Positions 46,256-54,687 of a stretch of 64,000 nucleotides of DNA are shown here, in pieces. Source of the DNA: Gemmiger sp. An87 (lineage in GTDB: Bacteria; Bacillota; Clostridia; Oscillospirales; Ruminococcaceae); contig NZ_NFHD01000003.1 in NCBI RefSeq assembly GCF_002159185.1, positions 1 through 64,000 on the forward strand, given 5' to 3'. Position 1 is the first letter of the stretch, and every line of letters begins with the position of its first letter. A program made the translations under genes and the position numbers. The notes beneath the pieces were generated by a model. It saw nothing but the letters and a program-made list of their open reading frames with translations. It did no database searches and had not been told where the DNA came from.

Positions 46256-47690
46256 CGACAAACGCTGCGACGATACCATCCGCCTCGCGATCGATCGCGA
46301 ATTGGGAAGCATCCAGTTGGATGCTTCCCAAAAGAGTGCTATCCTGGCCCAGTGCAGGCCCAGCCTGACTGTAGCGCCGCGCCGCCGCCCGGTGCGCCGT
46401 GTGCTGGCGGTGGCGGCAAGCTTTGCCGCGGTCATGGTGCTCAGCGCCGGTACCCTGGCCGCCGCGCCGGAGCTGCGGGAAAGCCTGAAGGGCCTCTCGG
46501 AGGACACCATTGCCATCCTGCAGCCGGTGAACGAGGTGAGCGAAGACCAGGGCATCCGCATGGAGGTGCTGGGCGCGGTGAACGACGGCGGTGTGGCCGT
46601 GGCGTTCCTGAGCCTGCAGGATACCACCGGGCAGGGCCGTGTGAGCGATACCGTGCTTCTGAAGGACTGCCAGATCAGCGATGATATGGGCGGTGCATTC
46701 GCCAATGTGGTAAGCTACGACGAGACCACCGAGACCGCAATCCTGCGCCTGGAGGGCATGGGCGGCGACGCCGATGCAGGGGAAAAGATCACCGTAAGTG
46801 CCCGCTCGCTGCTCAGCGGCGAGCAGCAGGTAAGCGATGAGTCCACCGGCTACACCGTGAGCGAGCTGCTGGCCAGCGGCCCGGCCGCGGAATACGCGGC
46901 CCCCGAAGAGGGGATGGTCATGGGCAGCATGGCGGGTGTGGCAGATCCGGAGCATGCGGAGATCAGCATGGAAGAAATCGAGCAGCTGAAGGATTCCGGT
47001 AAGGTTCCGGTTCTGAAGCCCTGGGCCGAGAGCCTGAAGATCGACGGCGTGGACTGGGCCAGTGTGGCCGCCGCCGCCAAGATCGGCAACCAGCTGCACA
47101 TTCAGTATAATACCGACAGCGTGCTGGGTGGTGTGAACAGCCTGAGCTTCCGTTTGAAGGATGCTTCCGGCCAGGTGCTGGATCTTCCCATGCTGGAGCT
47201 GAACATCGGCCCCCGCACCGAGCTGAGCCAGGAGCTGTATTACACCGAGACCAACGAATATGTGCTCTTTTTGCCCGAGGGCCAGGACGTGAGCGATATG
47301 GAAGTGGTCTACAGCGGCACCACCTATGAGTCCCTGACCCAGGGCGAATGGTCCACCACCTTCCGGCTGGAGCAGGTGAAGGAGCGGCTGCAGAGCAAGC
47401 TGAACCTGGACCTGGGCGGCTGGACGGTGGAGAGCGTGACCATCTCTCCGGTGGCGCTCACCGTGCGCGGCAGCGGCGATATGTGGGATATCGGCGGCGA
47501 GATGCCAATGCCGGAAATCAGCATTCAGCTGCAGGACGGCACCCAGGTGGAGACCTCTGCCGCCGGCACCTCGGTTTCCGATGAGGGCGTGACCCTGAAC
47601 AGCATGTTCAACGAAATCCTGGATCTTTCCCAGGTGAAGTCGGTCACCCTGAACGGTGAAGTGCTGGATATGGAATACATTACTGAGTAA
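46242..47690 (+). CDS. membrane anti-sigma factor (DUF4179-like)
   Basis: A 482-residue protein likely to hold the upstream sigma factor at the membrane. About 50 cytosolic residues precede one membrane helix (about 53-75), then a large secreted domain rich in beta strands. The N-terminus IRLAIDRELGSIQLD resembles the start of DUF4179 anti-sigma proteins. The DNA for residues 15-30 contains two perfect palindromes (46285-46331). A membrane or envelope signal is the probable input. A strong terminator follows. Confidence 0.75.
   Translation: MRIFDDKRCDDTIRLAIDRELGSIQLDASQKSAILAQCRPSLTVAPRRRPVRRVLAVAASFAAVMVLSAGTLAAAPELRESLKGLSEDTIAILQPVNEVSEDQGIRMEVLGAVNDGGVAVAFLSLQDTTGQGRVSDTVLLKDCQISDDMGGAFANVVSYDETTETAILRLEGMGGDADAGEKITVSARSLLSGEQQVSDESTGYTVSELLASGPAAEYAAPEEGMVMGSMAGVADPEHAEISMEEIEQLKDSGKVPVLKPWAESLKIDGVDWASVAAAAKIGNQLHIQYNTDSVLGGVNSLSFRLKDASGQVLDLPMLELNIGPRTELSQELYYTETNEYVLFLPEGQDVSDMEVVYSGTTYESLTQGEWSTTFRLEQVKERLQSKLNLDLGGWTVESVTISPVALTVRGSGDMWDIGGEMPMPEISIQLQDGTQVETSAAGTSVSDEGVTLNSMFNEILDLSQVKSVTLNGEVLDMEYITE
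46285..46331 (+). promoter_or_regulatory. two perfect palindromes inside the anti-sigma gene
   Basis: TCGCGATCGATCGCGA (46285-46300) is a 16-base perfect palindrome. Directly after it, TTGGGAAGCATCCA (46302-46315) and TGGATGCTTCCCAA (46318-46331) form a perfect 14-bp inverted repeat with a 2-base centre, followed by AAGAG. They lie about 40-90 bases into the coding sequence. Confidence 0.7.
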
Positions 47691-47698
47691 ACCAAGAA

Positions 47699-47731
47699 CC
47701 CCGCCGGAAGAATTTCCGGCGGGGAATTTTT
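47699..47731 (+). terminator. terminator of the sigma/anti-sigma operon
   Basis: CCCCGCCGGAA pairs with TTCCGGCGGGG, then AATTTTTG. Confidence 0.85.
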
Positions 47732-47744
47732 GTGCCGCGTTGAA

Positions 47745-47785
47745 GCAAAAAGGAAAGCCCCCGGAAACCTCCGGGGGCTTTCTTA
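47745..47785. terminator. terminator of gmk, bidirectional
   Basis: AAAGCCCCCGG (47754-47764) pairs with CCGGGGGCTTT (47771-47781). Read on the minus strand it is followed by CCTTTTTGC. Confidence 0.8.
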
Positions 47786-47819
47786 TGTGTTGCAGAAGAT
47801 GGCGCAGCCGCCAAAACGC

Positions 47820-48512
47820 TTAGTCACGATGGATGGAGAGGATCTCATCCGCCAGATCGGACTGGGGAGTCAGCTCGCTCTCGATGTAGCTTTCCAGGAA
47901 GGTGCGCATGCTGTTGCGGCTGTAACGGTTGCCGTGGATGATCTGGCCCAGGCGGCGCACGGTCTTTTCCACGGTATCGTTGATCAGGATGTAGTCATAC
48001 TGACCGGCGCACAGAACCTCTTCCTGCGCGGTTTCCAGCTCGGAGCGGATCTTCTCCTCGGTCTTGGTGGAATCCGAACGCAGACGGCGCTCCAGCTCTT
48101 CCCAGGAGGGAGGCATGATGAAGATCAGGGTTGCATCCGGGCAGAGGGTGCGAATCTTGGTGGCGCCCACCACATCCACGTCCAGAATTACGTTGCGGCC
48201 TGCACGGCGCAGCTTTTCTACCGCGTTCTTGGGGGTGCCGTAGCCATTCTGGCCCCGGTATACGTATTCCAGCAGCTGCTGGGAACGGATCAGCTGCTCG
48301 AACTCCTGATGGCTAACAAAGTAGTGGTCCTCACCGTCTTCCTCATCCGCCCGGGGAGGCCGGGTGGTCACGGAAACACATTTGCAGGCATTGGGATGCT
48401 CGGCAATGTAGTTGGTGATGACGGTGCTCTTGCCTACGCCGCTGGGACCGGAAATGATGACCAGCTGACCATACTCCGCGATTTTATCAAAATAAGTTTT
48501 CTCAACGCTCAT
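47820..48512 (-). CDS. gmk: guanylate kinase
   Basis: A 230-residue enzyme that phosphorylates GMP to GDP. The P-loop is SGPSGVGKST, the GMP-binding arginine stretch is VSVTTRPPRADEEDGEDYF-like (here DGEDHYFVS), and the lid follows in RLRSDSTKTEEKI. It is slightly longer than the usual 200-210 residues because of a C-terminal extension. ATG 48512 follows AAAGGTGG; an in-frame TTG upstream is rejected. Confidence 0.93.
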   Translation of the reverse strand: MSVEKTYFDKIAEYGQLVIISGPSGVGKSTVITNYIAEHPNACKCVSVTTRPPRADEEDGEDHYFVSHQEFEQLIRSQQLLEYVYRGQNGYGTPKNAVEKLRRAGRNVILDVDVVGATKIRTLCPDATLIFIMPPSWEELERRLRSDSTKTEEKIRSELETAQEEVLCAGQYDYILINDTVEKTVRRLGQIIHGNRYSRNSMRTFLESYIESELTPQSDLADEILSIHRD

Positions 48513-48563
48513 AACTGAAAGCAACCACCTTTCCAAATAATGTGCGGGGGACCTGTTACCTTC

Positions 48564-48592
48564 ATTATGGTACGTTTTGTGTTAAAAGTCAA
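48564..48592 (-). promoter_or_regulatory. gmk promoter
   Basis: On the minus strand, TTGACT (48587-48592), 17-base spacer, CATAAT (48564-48569). Confidence 0.7.
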
Positions 48593-48660
48593 TAAAAACG
48601 AGAGGATATACGGAAAAGTTTTCGATATCTTATACAACAACCTGTTTGCTTTAAAAATAC

Positions 48661-49131
48661 TCACAGAGCCAGCATCCGGCCGTTCAGAACCGCACCGGCA
48701 AGCTGCTCACCCCGGTAGGTGAGCTTGAGCAGAAAAAAAGGTTCCTCCTTCGTCAAAAGCTCCAGAAAGACCCGGTCGCCCTCCCAGAGCTTCAGCGCGG
48801 GCACGTCCTTCTTTTTCACCCAGGCAAGCTCGCCCTCGTTGCAGTCGGTGAGCTGCCCTTCAAAGCCGTCCGCCGTGAACAGGTGCATGTACTCGGTGGG
48901 CCATTCGTCGGACACAAAGGTCACGATGCCCCGGCAGCGCCAGCGGGTGAGGGTCAGGCCGGTCTCCTCCTTTACCTCCCGTACCAGGCATTCGTCCGGG
49001 CTTTCGTTTTCCTCAAACTTGCCGCCCACGCCGATCCACTTGCCGGCGTTGGGGTCCTGGTGCTTTTTTACCCGATGAAGCATCAGGTAGCGGCCATCCT
49101 GTTCAATGTAGCAAAGAGTGGTGTTTTTCAT
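48661..49131 (-). CDS. Nudix hydrolase (8-oxo-dGTP-type)
   Basis: A 156-residue pyrophosphohydrolase. The Nudix box is complete: GGKFEENESPDECLVREVKE plus ETGL, with the R-E-x-x-E-E metal-binding core. The N-terminus MKNTTLCYIEQDGRYLMLHR is typical of the MutT-like group that removes oxidised nucleotides, but the substrate cannot be set by sequence alone. It ends about 150 bases upstream of the gmk start on the same strand and follows yifB by 52 bases. Confidence 0.88.
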   Translation of the reverse strand: MKNTTLCYIEQDGRYLMLHRVKKHQDPNAGKWIGVGGKFEENESPDECLVREVKEETGLTLTRWRCRGIVTFVSDEWPTEYMHLFTADGFEGQLTDCNEGELAWVKKKDVPALKLWEGDRVFLELLTKEEPFFLLKLTYRGEQLAGAVLNGRMLAL

Positions 49132-49183
49132 GGGTTCTCCTTATTTTGCCTGCGCCTTTCGGCGCGAATGATGCGGTGCGGTC

Positions 49184-50713
49184 TTATTTGTCGTACCAGT
49201 ATTTCCGGTCCAGGCTGCGGTACTGCAGTGCCTCGGCCACATGGGCCGCTCCGATGGTTTTGCTGCCGGAAAGGTCTGCAATGGTGCGGCTTACTTTCAA
49301 AATACGGTCGTGAGCACGGGCGGAAAGCCCCAGCCGGTCAAAGGCCGCCCGCAGGGTGGCGGCGGCTGCGTCGTCCAAACGGCAGACCTGACGCAGGGCT
49401 CGGCTGGGCAGGTGGGCGTTGCAGGTCACGCCGGTGGTCTCGAACCGGGCCAGCTGCACCGCCCGGGCGGCCAGCACCCGCTCCAGAATGGCGGCGCTGC
49501 ATTCGCCCGGCTCCTCGGCACTCAGCTCGTCGTAGGCCACGGGACTTACGTCCACGTGCAGGTCGATCCGGTCCAGCAGGGGGCCGGAGATGCGCTGGCG
49601 GTACCGCTCCACCGCGCTGGGCGGGCAGGTGCAGGGCCGGGTGGGATGGCCGAAATACCCGCACTTGCAAGGATTCATGGCGGCAACCAGCATGAAGCGG
49701 CTGGGGTAGGTGGCGCTGCCGGAGGCCCGGCTCACCGTGACCACGCCGTCCTCCAGGGGCTGGCGCAGCACCTCCAGGGCATCCCGGTGGAATTCCGGCA
49801 GCTCGTCCAGAAACAGCACCCCGTTGTGAGCCAGACTCACTTCGCCGGGGCGGATCTGGGTGCCGCCGCCTGCCAGAGCAGGGGCGCTCACGCTGTGGTG
49901 GGGGCTGCGGAAGGGCCGCTGGGTCAGCAGACCGCTGTTTCCGGGCAGCAGTCCGGCCACCGAATAGATCTTGGTGCACTCCACCGCCTCGGGGCGGGTG
50001 AGGGGAGGCAGGATGCCCGGCAGGCGGCGGGCCAGCATGGATTTGCCGGTGCCCGGCGGGCCGATGAGCAGCACGTTGTGGCCGCCCGCAGCAGCGATCT
50101 CCAGCGCACGCCGGGCCATCAGCTGGCCGCGCACATCGGAAAAATCCAGCCCGCCGGTGTGCCCCTGACCCGAGAAGGGCGGGCAGACCGCGGCGGTCAG
50201 CTTCGCTTCGCCCCGCAGATGGCCCGCCACCTGGCGGGCGGTGTCGGCCCCGTAAACGGTCAGGCCCTCGGCTGTGGCCGCCTCGGCGGCGTTTTCGGTG
50301 GGCACGAACAGCTCGGTCACGCCGTATTCCGCTGCCGCCAGCGCCATGGGCAGGATGCCCTGCACCGGCCGCAGCGCGCCGTCCAGCGACAGCTCGCCGA
50401 TAAAGGCCTGGTGCGCTCCAGGCACAGGCAGCTGCCCGGCGGCGCACAGCAGGGCCAGAAACACCGGCAGATCGTAAAGGGGGCCGGTTTTGCGCACGTC
50501 CGCCGGGGCCAGATTCACGGTGATCCGGCTGGAGGGCCAGGAAAAGCCCAGATTCTTCACCGCGCTGCGCACCCGGTCCGCCGCCTCCTTGACCGCGCTG
50601 TCCGGCAGGCCCACAATGGACAGTTGAGGCAGCCCGCCGCTGATATCCGCTTCCGCTGTGACGGCGAAGCCCGCAAGGCCCCGCACGCCAAAGCTGTTCA
50701 CTTTTGCAAACAT
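49184..50713 (-). CDS. YifB/ComM-family Mg-chelatase-like AAA+ ATPase
   Basis: A 509-residue protein of the ComM/YifB family; in transformable bacteria ComM is a helicase that promotes branch migration of incoming DNA. It has the N-terminal ChlI-like domain (KVNSFGVRGLAGFAVTAE), Walker A GPPGTGKSML, Walker B LFLDELPEF and a cysteine cluster CKCGYFGHPTRPCTCP. The C-terminal domain includes SARAHDRILKVSRTIADL. ATG 50713 was chosen because the conserved start M-F-A-K-V lies there; a longer frame upstream is low-complexity and crosses the divergent promoter. Confidence 0.92.
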   Translation of the reverse strand: MFAKVNSFGVRGLAGFAVTAEADISGGLPQLSIVGLPDSAVKEAADRVRSAVKNLGFSWPSSRITVNLAPADVRKTGPLYDLPVFLALLCAAGQLPVPGAHQAFIGELSLDGALRPVQGILPMALAAAEYGVTELFVPTENAAEAATAEGLTVYGADTARQVAGHLRGEAKLTAAVCPPFSGQGHTGGLDFSDVRGQLMARRALEIAAAGGHNVLLIGPPGTGKSMLARRLPGILPPLTRPEAVECTKIYSVAGLLPGNSGLLTQRPFRSPHHSVSAPALAGGGTQIRPGEVSLAHNGVLFLDELPEFHRDALEVLRQPLEDGVVTVSRASGSATYPSRFMLVAAMNPCKCGYFGHPTRPCTCPPSAVERYRQRISGPLLDRIDLHVDVSPVAYDELSAEEPGECSAAILERVLAARAVQLARFETTGVTCNAHLPSRALRQVCRLDDAAAATLRAAFDRLGLSARAHDRILKVSRTIADLSGSKTIGAAHVAEALQYRSLDRKYWYDK

Positions 50714-50921
50714 GCCATTCGCTCCGTTATTCCGAAATTTCAGGGCGATGCCCGCACAATTCCCGCCGTCTGAGCTCTTTGGGGGCAATGGGTGCGGTGC
50801 TGCCCTGGTTGCCTTTTTAGTATACTTCGGAACAGGGGATTGCACAAGGCGCATCTTCTGTGTAGATTGCAGCATTTTAAAGTACTGAACTTGTTTGCTT
50901 GCACAAAAAGAACGGGTTCGA

Positions 50922-50950
50922 TTGACTTTTCGAACAGACTCTATTAGAAT
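50922..50950 (+). promoter_or_regulatory. promoter of the phosphohexomutase gene
   Basis: TTGACT at 50922-50927, 17-base spacer, TAGAAT at 50945-50950. The remainder of the 296-base gap upstream shows no gene. Confidence 0.7.
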
Positions 50951-51009
50951 AAAGATAATAGATACTTTGTACAAAAAGTGTCGAAATAAACAAAAAGCAG
51001 GTGTGTGCA

Positions 51010-52722
51010 ATGTATAAAAATGAGTACGAGCGCTGGCTGGCGTTCGATCTGGACGATCCGGATCTGAAGCCCGAGCTGGAAAGCGTAAAGGATGACGACG
51101 AGGCCATCAAGGACCGGTTCGCCGTGTCGCTGAAGTTCGGTACCGCTGGTCTGCGCGGCGTGATCGGCGCTGGCACCAACCGGATGAACGTGTATGTGGT
51201 CCGTCAGGCCACCCAGGGCCTGGCCAACTGGGTCAAGACCCAGGGCGGCACCCAGACCGTAGCCATCAGCTACGACAGCCGCATCAAGAGCGATGTGTTT
51301 GCCAAGGCTGCCGCCGAAGTGCTGGCCGCCAACGGCGTGAAGGTACGCATCTACAAGGCATTGATGCCTGTTCCCGCACTCAGCTTTGCCACCCGTTATT
51401 ATAACTGCAACGCGGGCATCATGGTCACCGCCAGCCACAACCCCGCCAAATACAACGGCTACAAGGCCTACGGCCCGGACGGCTGCCAGATGACCGACGA
51501 GGCCGCCGACGTGGTCTACGCCGAGATCCAGAAGACCGACGTGCTCAGCGGCGCCAAGACCATGTCCTTTGAGGAAGGCATGGCTGCCGGTCTGATCGAG
51601 TATGTGGGCGAGGATTGCTATGAGGCCCTGTACCAGGCCATCGAGAGCCGCAGCGTGCGCCCCGGCCTGTGCAAGACCGCCGGCCTGAAGCTGGTCTACA
51701 GCCCGCTGAACGGCAGCGGCCTGGTGCCTGTGACCCGCGTTCTGGGCGACATCGGCATCACCGATATCACCATCGTGCCCGAGCAGAAGGACCCGGACGG
51801 CAACTTCCCCACCTGCCCCTACCCCAACCCGGAGATCTTCGAGGCGCTGCGCCTGGGTCTGGAGCTGGCCGAGAAGTCCGGCGCGGACCTGATGCTGGCC
51901 ACCGACCCGGATGCCGACCGCGTGGGCATCGCCGTGCGCTGCAAGGACGGCAGCTATGAGCTGCTGAGCGGCAACGAAGTGGGCGTGCTGCTGCTGGACT
52001 ACATCTGCAAAGCCCGCATCGAGAACGGCACCATGCCCAAGGACCCCGTCATGGTCAAGAGCATCGTGTCCACCCCGCTGGCGGACGTGGTTGCCGCTCA
52101 CTACGGTGTGGAGTGCCGCAACGTGCTTACCGGCTTCAAGTGGATCGGCGATCAGATCGCCCGTCTGGAGGCCGCCGGTCAGGTGGAGCGCTTCATCTTC
52201 GGCTTCGAGGAGAGCTACGGCTACCTGGCAGGCAGCTACGTGCGGGATAAGGACGCCGTCATCGGCAGCATGCTGATCTGCGAGATGGCCGCCTACTACC
52301 GCAGCATCGGCTCCTCCATCAAGGAAGAGCTGGACCGCATCTACGCGGAATACGGCCGCTACCTGAACAAGGTGGACAGCTACGAGTTCCCGGGCCTGTC
52401 CGGTATGGACAAGATGGCCGGCATCATGCAGAAGCTGCGTCAGGAGCCTCCCACGGAGTTCGCAGGCTACAAGGTGGTCACCGTTTCCGACTACCAGGCC
52501 CGCACCCGCACCGAGCTGGCCACCGGCAAGACCGAGGCCATCGACCTGCCCGCCGCCAACGTGCTGATCTATGCCCTGGAAGGCGGCGCCACCGTGGTGG
52601 TTCGTCCCTCCGGCACCGAGCCCAAGATCAAGACCTACTTCACCACTCTGGGCAAGAATGTGGAAGAGGCCCAGGCCCAGAAGGATGCCCTGGCCGCCGC
52701 CCTCAAGCCCATCCTGGCCTGA
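51010..52722 (+). CDS. phosphoglucomutase/phosphomannomutase
   Basis: A 570-residue alpha-D-phosphohexomutase interconverting hexose 1- and 6-phosphates. The phosphoserine loop is TASHNPAKYNG, the metal loop is DPDADRVG, the sugar loop is GFEESYGYLAG and the phosphate loop is RPSGTEPKIK. The length fits the PgcA-like group that supplies glucose 1-phosphate for glycogen, capsule or glycolipid synthesis. ATG 51010 follows GCAGGTG. Single gene between its promoter and a terminator. Confidence 0.94.
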   Translation: MYKNEYERWLAFDLDDPDLKPELESVKDDDEAIKDRFAVSLKFGTAGLRGVIGAGTNRMNVYVVRQATQGLANWVKTQGGTQTVAISYDSRIKSDVFAKAAAEVLAANGVKVRIYKALMPVPALSFATRYYNCNAGIMVTASHNPAKYNGYKAYGPDGCQMTDEAADVVYAEIQKTDVLSGAKTMSFEEGMAAGLIEYVGEDCYEALYQAIESRSVRPGLCKTAGLKLVYSPLNGSGLVPVTRVLGDIGITDITIVPEQKDPDGNFPTCPYPNPEIFEALRLGLELAEKSGADLMLATDPDADRVGIAVRCKDGSYELLSGNEVGVLLLDYICKARIENGTMPKDPVMVKSIVSTPLADVVAAHYGVECRNVLTGFKWIGDQIARLEAAGQVERFIFGFEESYGYLAGSYVRDKDAVIGSMLICEMAAYYRSIGSSIKEELDRIYAEYGRYLNKVDSYEFPGLSGMDKMAGIMQKLRQEPPTEFAGYKVVTVSDYQARTRTELATGKTEAIDLPAANVLIYALEGGATVVVRPSGTEPKIKTYFTTLGKNVEEAQAQKDALAAALKPILA

Positions 52723-52762
52723 GTGAAACAGCAGCCGTGCACGGCTAGTAAAACAACATAGA

Positions 52763-52796
52763 AAAATCCCCGGGGAGCTCCCCGGGGATTTTTTGT
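52763..52796. terminator. bidirectional terminator
   Basis: AATCCCCGGGGAG pairs with CTCCCCGGGGATT without a real loop, with T/A tracts on both sides. It separates the convergent mutase and amidotransferase genes. Confidence 0.85.
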
Positions 52797-52812
52797 TTGA
52801 TGGAAAGAAAAA

Positions 52813-54666
52813 TCAGCGCAGCACGAAGAACTGCTCGTACCACAGGATGAAGCTGTAGAAGCTCCAGATCTGGGTCATGCCGCCGTTCTTGCCGCTCTTG
52901 TGCTCGTCCAGCAGGCGCAGCAGTTCGGGCACGTTGAAGAACTTTTCGGCCACCTCGCCCTCAAACTTCTCCCGCACCATCTGGTAGTACTTGTCCTGCC
53001 GCAGCCAGTCGTTCAGCGGCACCGGGAAGCCCAGCTTCTTGCGCTTGGCCACGCTTTCCGGCAGCTGCTTGAGAGCCGCACGGCGCAGCGCGATCTTGGT
53101 CTCGGTCTTGCTGGACCGGTACCGGGCGGGGATGGAGAGCGCCAGCTCCAGCATCTCCTTGTCCAGGAAGGGCACCCGCAGCTCCAGGCTGTTGGCCATG
53201 CTCATCCGGTCCGCCTTCAGCAGGATGTCGTAAAGCATCCAGGTGTGGATGTCCACCCACTGCAGCTGGGTGGGCTCGTCCAGACCGGCCGAGGCGTCAA
53301 AGTAAGGCTTGAAGAACTCCTCAGGGGTCTTCTTGTGGTACTGCTTTTTCAGGTACTTGTCCCGCTCGGCGGGGGTGGCGAACACGTAATTGGCCCGCAT
53401 GCACCGCTGCCAGGGCTCCTTGGCGCCCCGCATCAGGAAGTTTTTGCCCTTGAAGTCCGGCAGAACACCGGCCACAGCGCCCGCGGCCTTGCGCACAAAG
53501 CGGGGGGTCTTGTGCTCGTATTCCTCAAAGTGATGGGCTGCGCAGTACAGCGGATAGCCGCCGAACAGCTCGTCGGCGCCCTCGCCGGACAGTACCACCT
53601 TCACATAGCGGGCGGCGTTTTTGGTCAGGAAGTACAGGGGTACCTCGCTGGGGTTGGGCATGGGCTCATCCAGATACCACTGGATGGTCTTGTTGGCCTC
53701 GAAAAACTCGTCGGCGCTCACCTTGTTGGCGATGCTGGGCACGCCGATCTCCTTGCTGAAGGCCTGGGCGTAGGGCAGCTCGGAGTACTTTTCCTCCTCA
53801 TAGCCCACGCTGAAGCTCTTCACCTTGGGGGTGCCCTTGGACACCTCGTTCACCACAAAGCTGGAATCCACGCCGGAGGACAAAAAGCAGCCCACCTCCA
53901 CGTCGGCAATCTGGTGCACCTTCACGCTCTCAGCGAAGGTCTCGGTGATGGCCTTTTCCCAGTCCTCCAGGCTCTTGGTTTCGTCCACATGGTAGCGGAT
54001 GTCGTAGTATCGCTCCACCTTCAGCTCGCCCTTCTTCCAGGTGAACATGTGGGCGCCGGGCAGCTTGTATACGCCCTTGAACATGGTCTCCTCGTTGGGG
54101 ATGTATTCGATGGACAGGTACTCGGGCAGGCGCTCCTCGTTCAGCTCCTTTTTGAAGCCGGGGTGGGGCAGAAAGCCCTTGATCTCGCTGCCGAAGATGA
54201 AGTGGCCGCCCTCGTTGTAATAGTAATAGGGCTTGATGCCAAAGATGTCCCGCGCGCCGAACAGGGTCTCGTTTGCCTTGTCCCACAGGATAAAGGCGAA
54301 CATGCCCCGCAGCTTTGCGGGCAGGCCGCTGCCCCATTCCTCATAGCCGTGGATCAGCACCTCGGTGTCGGAATGGGTGGCGAAGGTGTGCCCGGCGGCT
54401 TCCAGCTGGGCGCGCAGCTCCATGAAGTTGTAGATCTCGCCGTTGAACACGATGACGATGCTGCCGTCCTCGTTGAACATGGGCTGGCTGCCGCCCTCCA
54501 GGTCGATGATGGACAGCCGCCGGTGGCCCAGCGCCACCTGCTCGTCCACATAAAAGCCCTCGCCGTCCGGTCCGCGGTGGGCGATCAGATCCGCCATCTG
54601 TTTGATGGTCTTTTTTGCCTCTTCGGCGTTATGCTTTGCACTGGCAAAGCCCACAAATCCGCACAT
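52813..54666 (-). CDS. AsnB/AsnH-type glutamine-dependent amidotransferase 1
   Basis: A 617-residue class II glutamine amidotransferase with an asparagine-synthetase domain. The glutaminase domain begins MCGFVGFA (Cys2 nucleophile after Met removal) and has AHRGPDGEGF, GHRRLSIIDL and NGEIYNF. The synthetase domain has the ATP pyrophosphatase loop SSGVDSS and GEGADELFGGYP. It could make free asparagine. However, it lies 21 bases after a D-aspartate-ligase-like gene, and in Lactococcus and Enterococcus an AsnH protein of this type amidates the D-Asp cross-bridge. It is homologous to but distinct from the copy at 56096. Confidence 0.85.
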   Translation of the reverse strand: MCGFVGFASAKHNAEEAKKTIKQMADLIAHRGPDGEGFYVDEQVALGHRRLSIIDLEGGSQPMFNEDGSIVIVFNGEIYNFMELRAQLEAAGHTFATHSDTEVLIHGYEEWGSGLPAKLRGMFAFILWDKANETLFGARDIFGIKPYYYYNEGGHFIFGSEIKGFLPHPGFKKELNEERLPEYLSIEYIPNEETMFKGVYKLPGAHMFTWKKGELKVERYYDIRYHVDETKSLEDWEKAITETFAESVKVHQIADVEVGCFLSSGVDSSFVVNEVSKGTPKVKSFSVGYEEEKYSELPYAQAFSKEIGVPSIANKVSADEFFEANKTIQWYLDEPMPNPSEVPLYFLTKNAARYVKVVLSGEGADELFGGYPLYCAAHHFEEYEHKTPRFVRKAAGAVAGVLPDFKGKNFLMRGAKEPWQRCMRANYVFATPAERDKYLKKQYHKKTPEEFFKPYFDASAGLDEPTQLQWVDIHTWMLYDILLKADRMSMANSLELRVPFLDKEMLELALSIPARYRSSKTETKIALRRAALKQLPESVAKRKKLGFPVPLNDWLRQDKYYQMVREKFEGEVAEKFFNVPELLRLLDEHKSGKNGGMTQIWSFYSFILWYEQFFVLR

Positions 54667-54687
54667 AGTGCCTCCCTTTCCGCCCGG

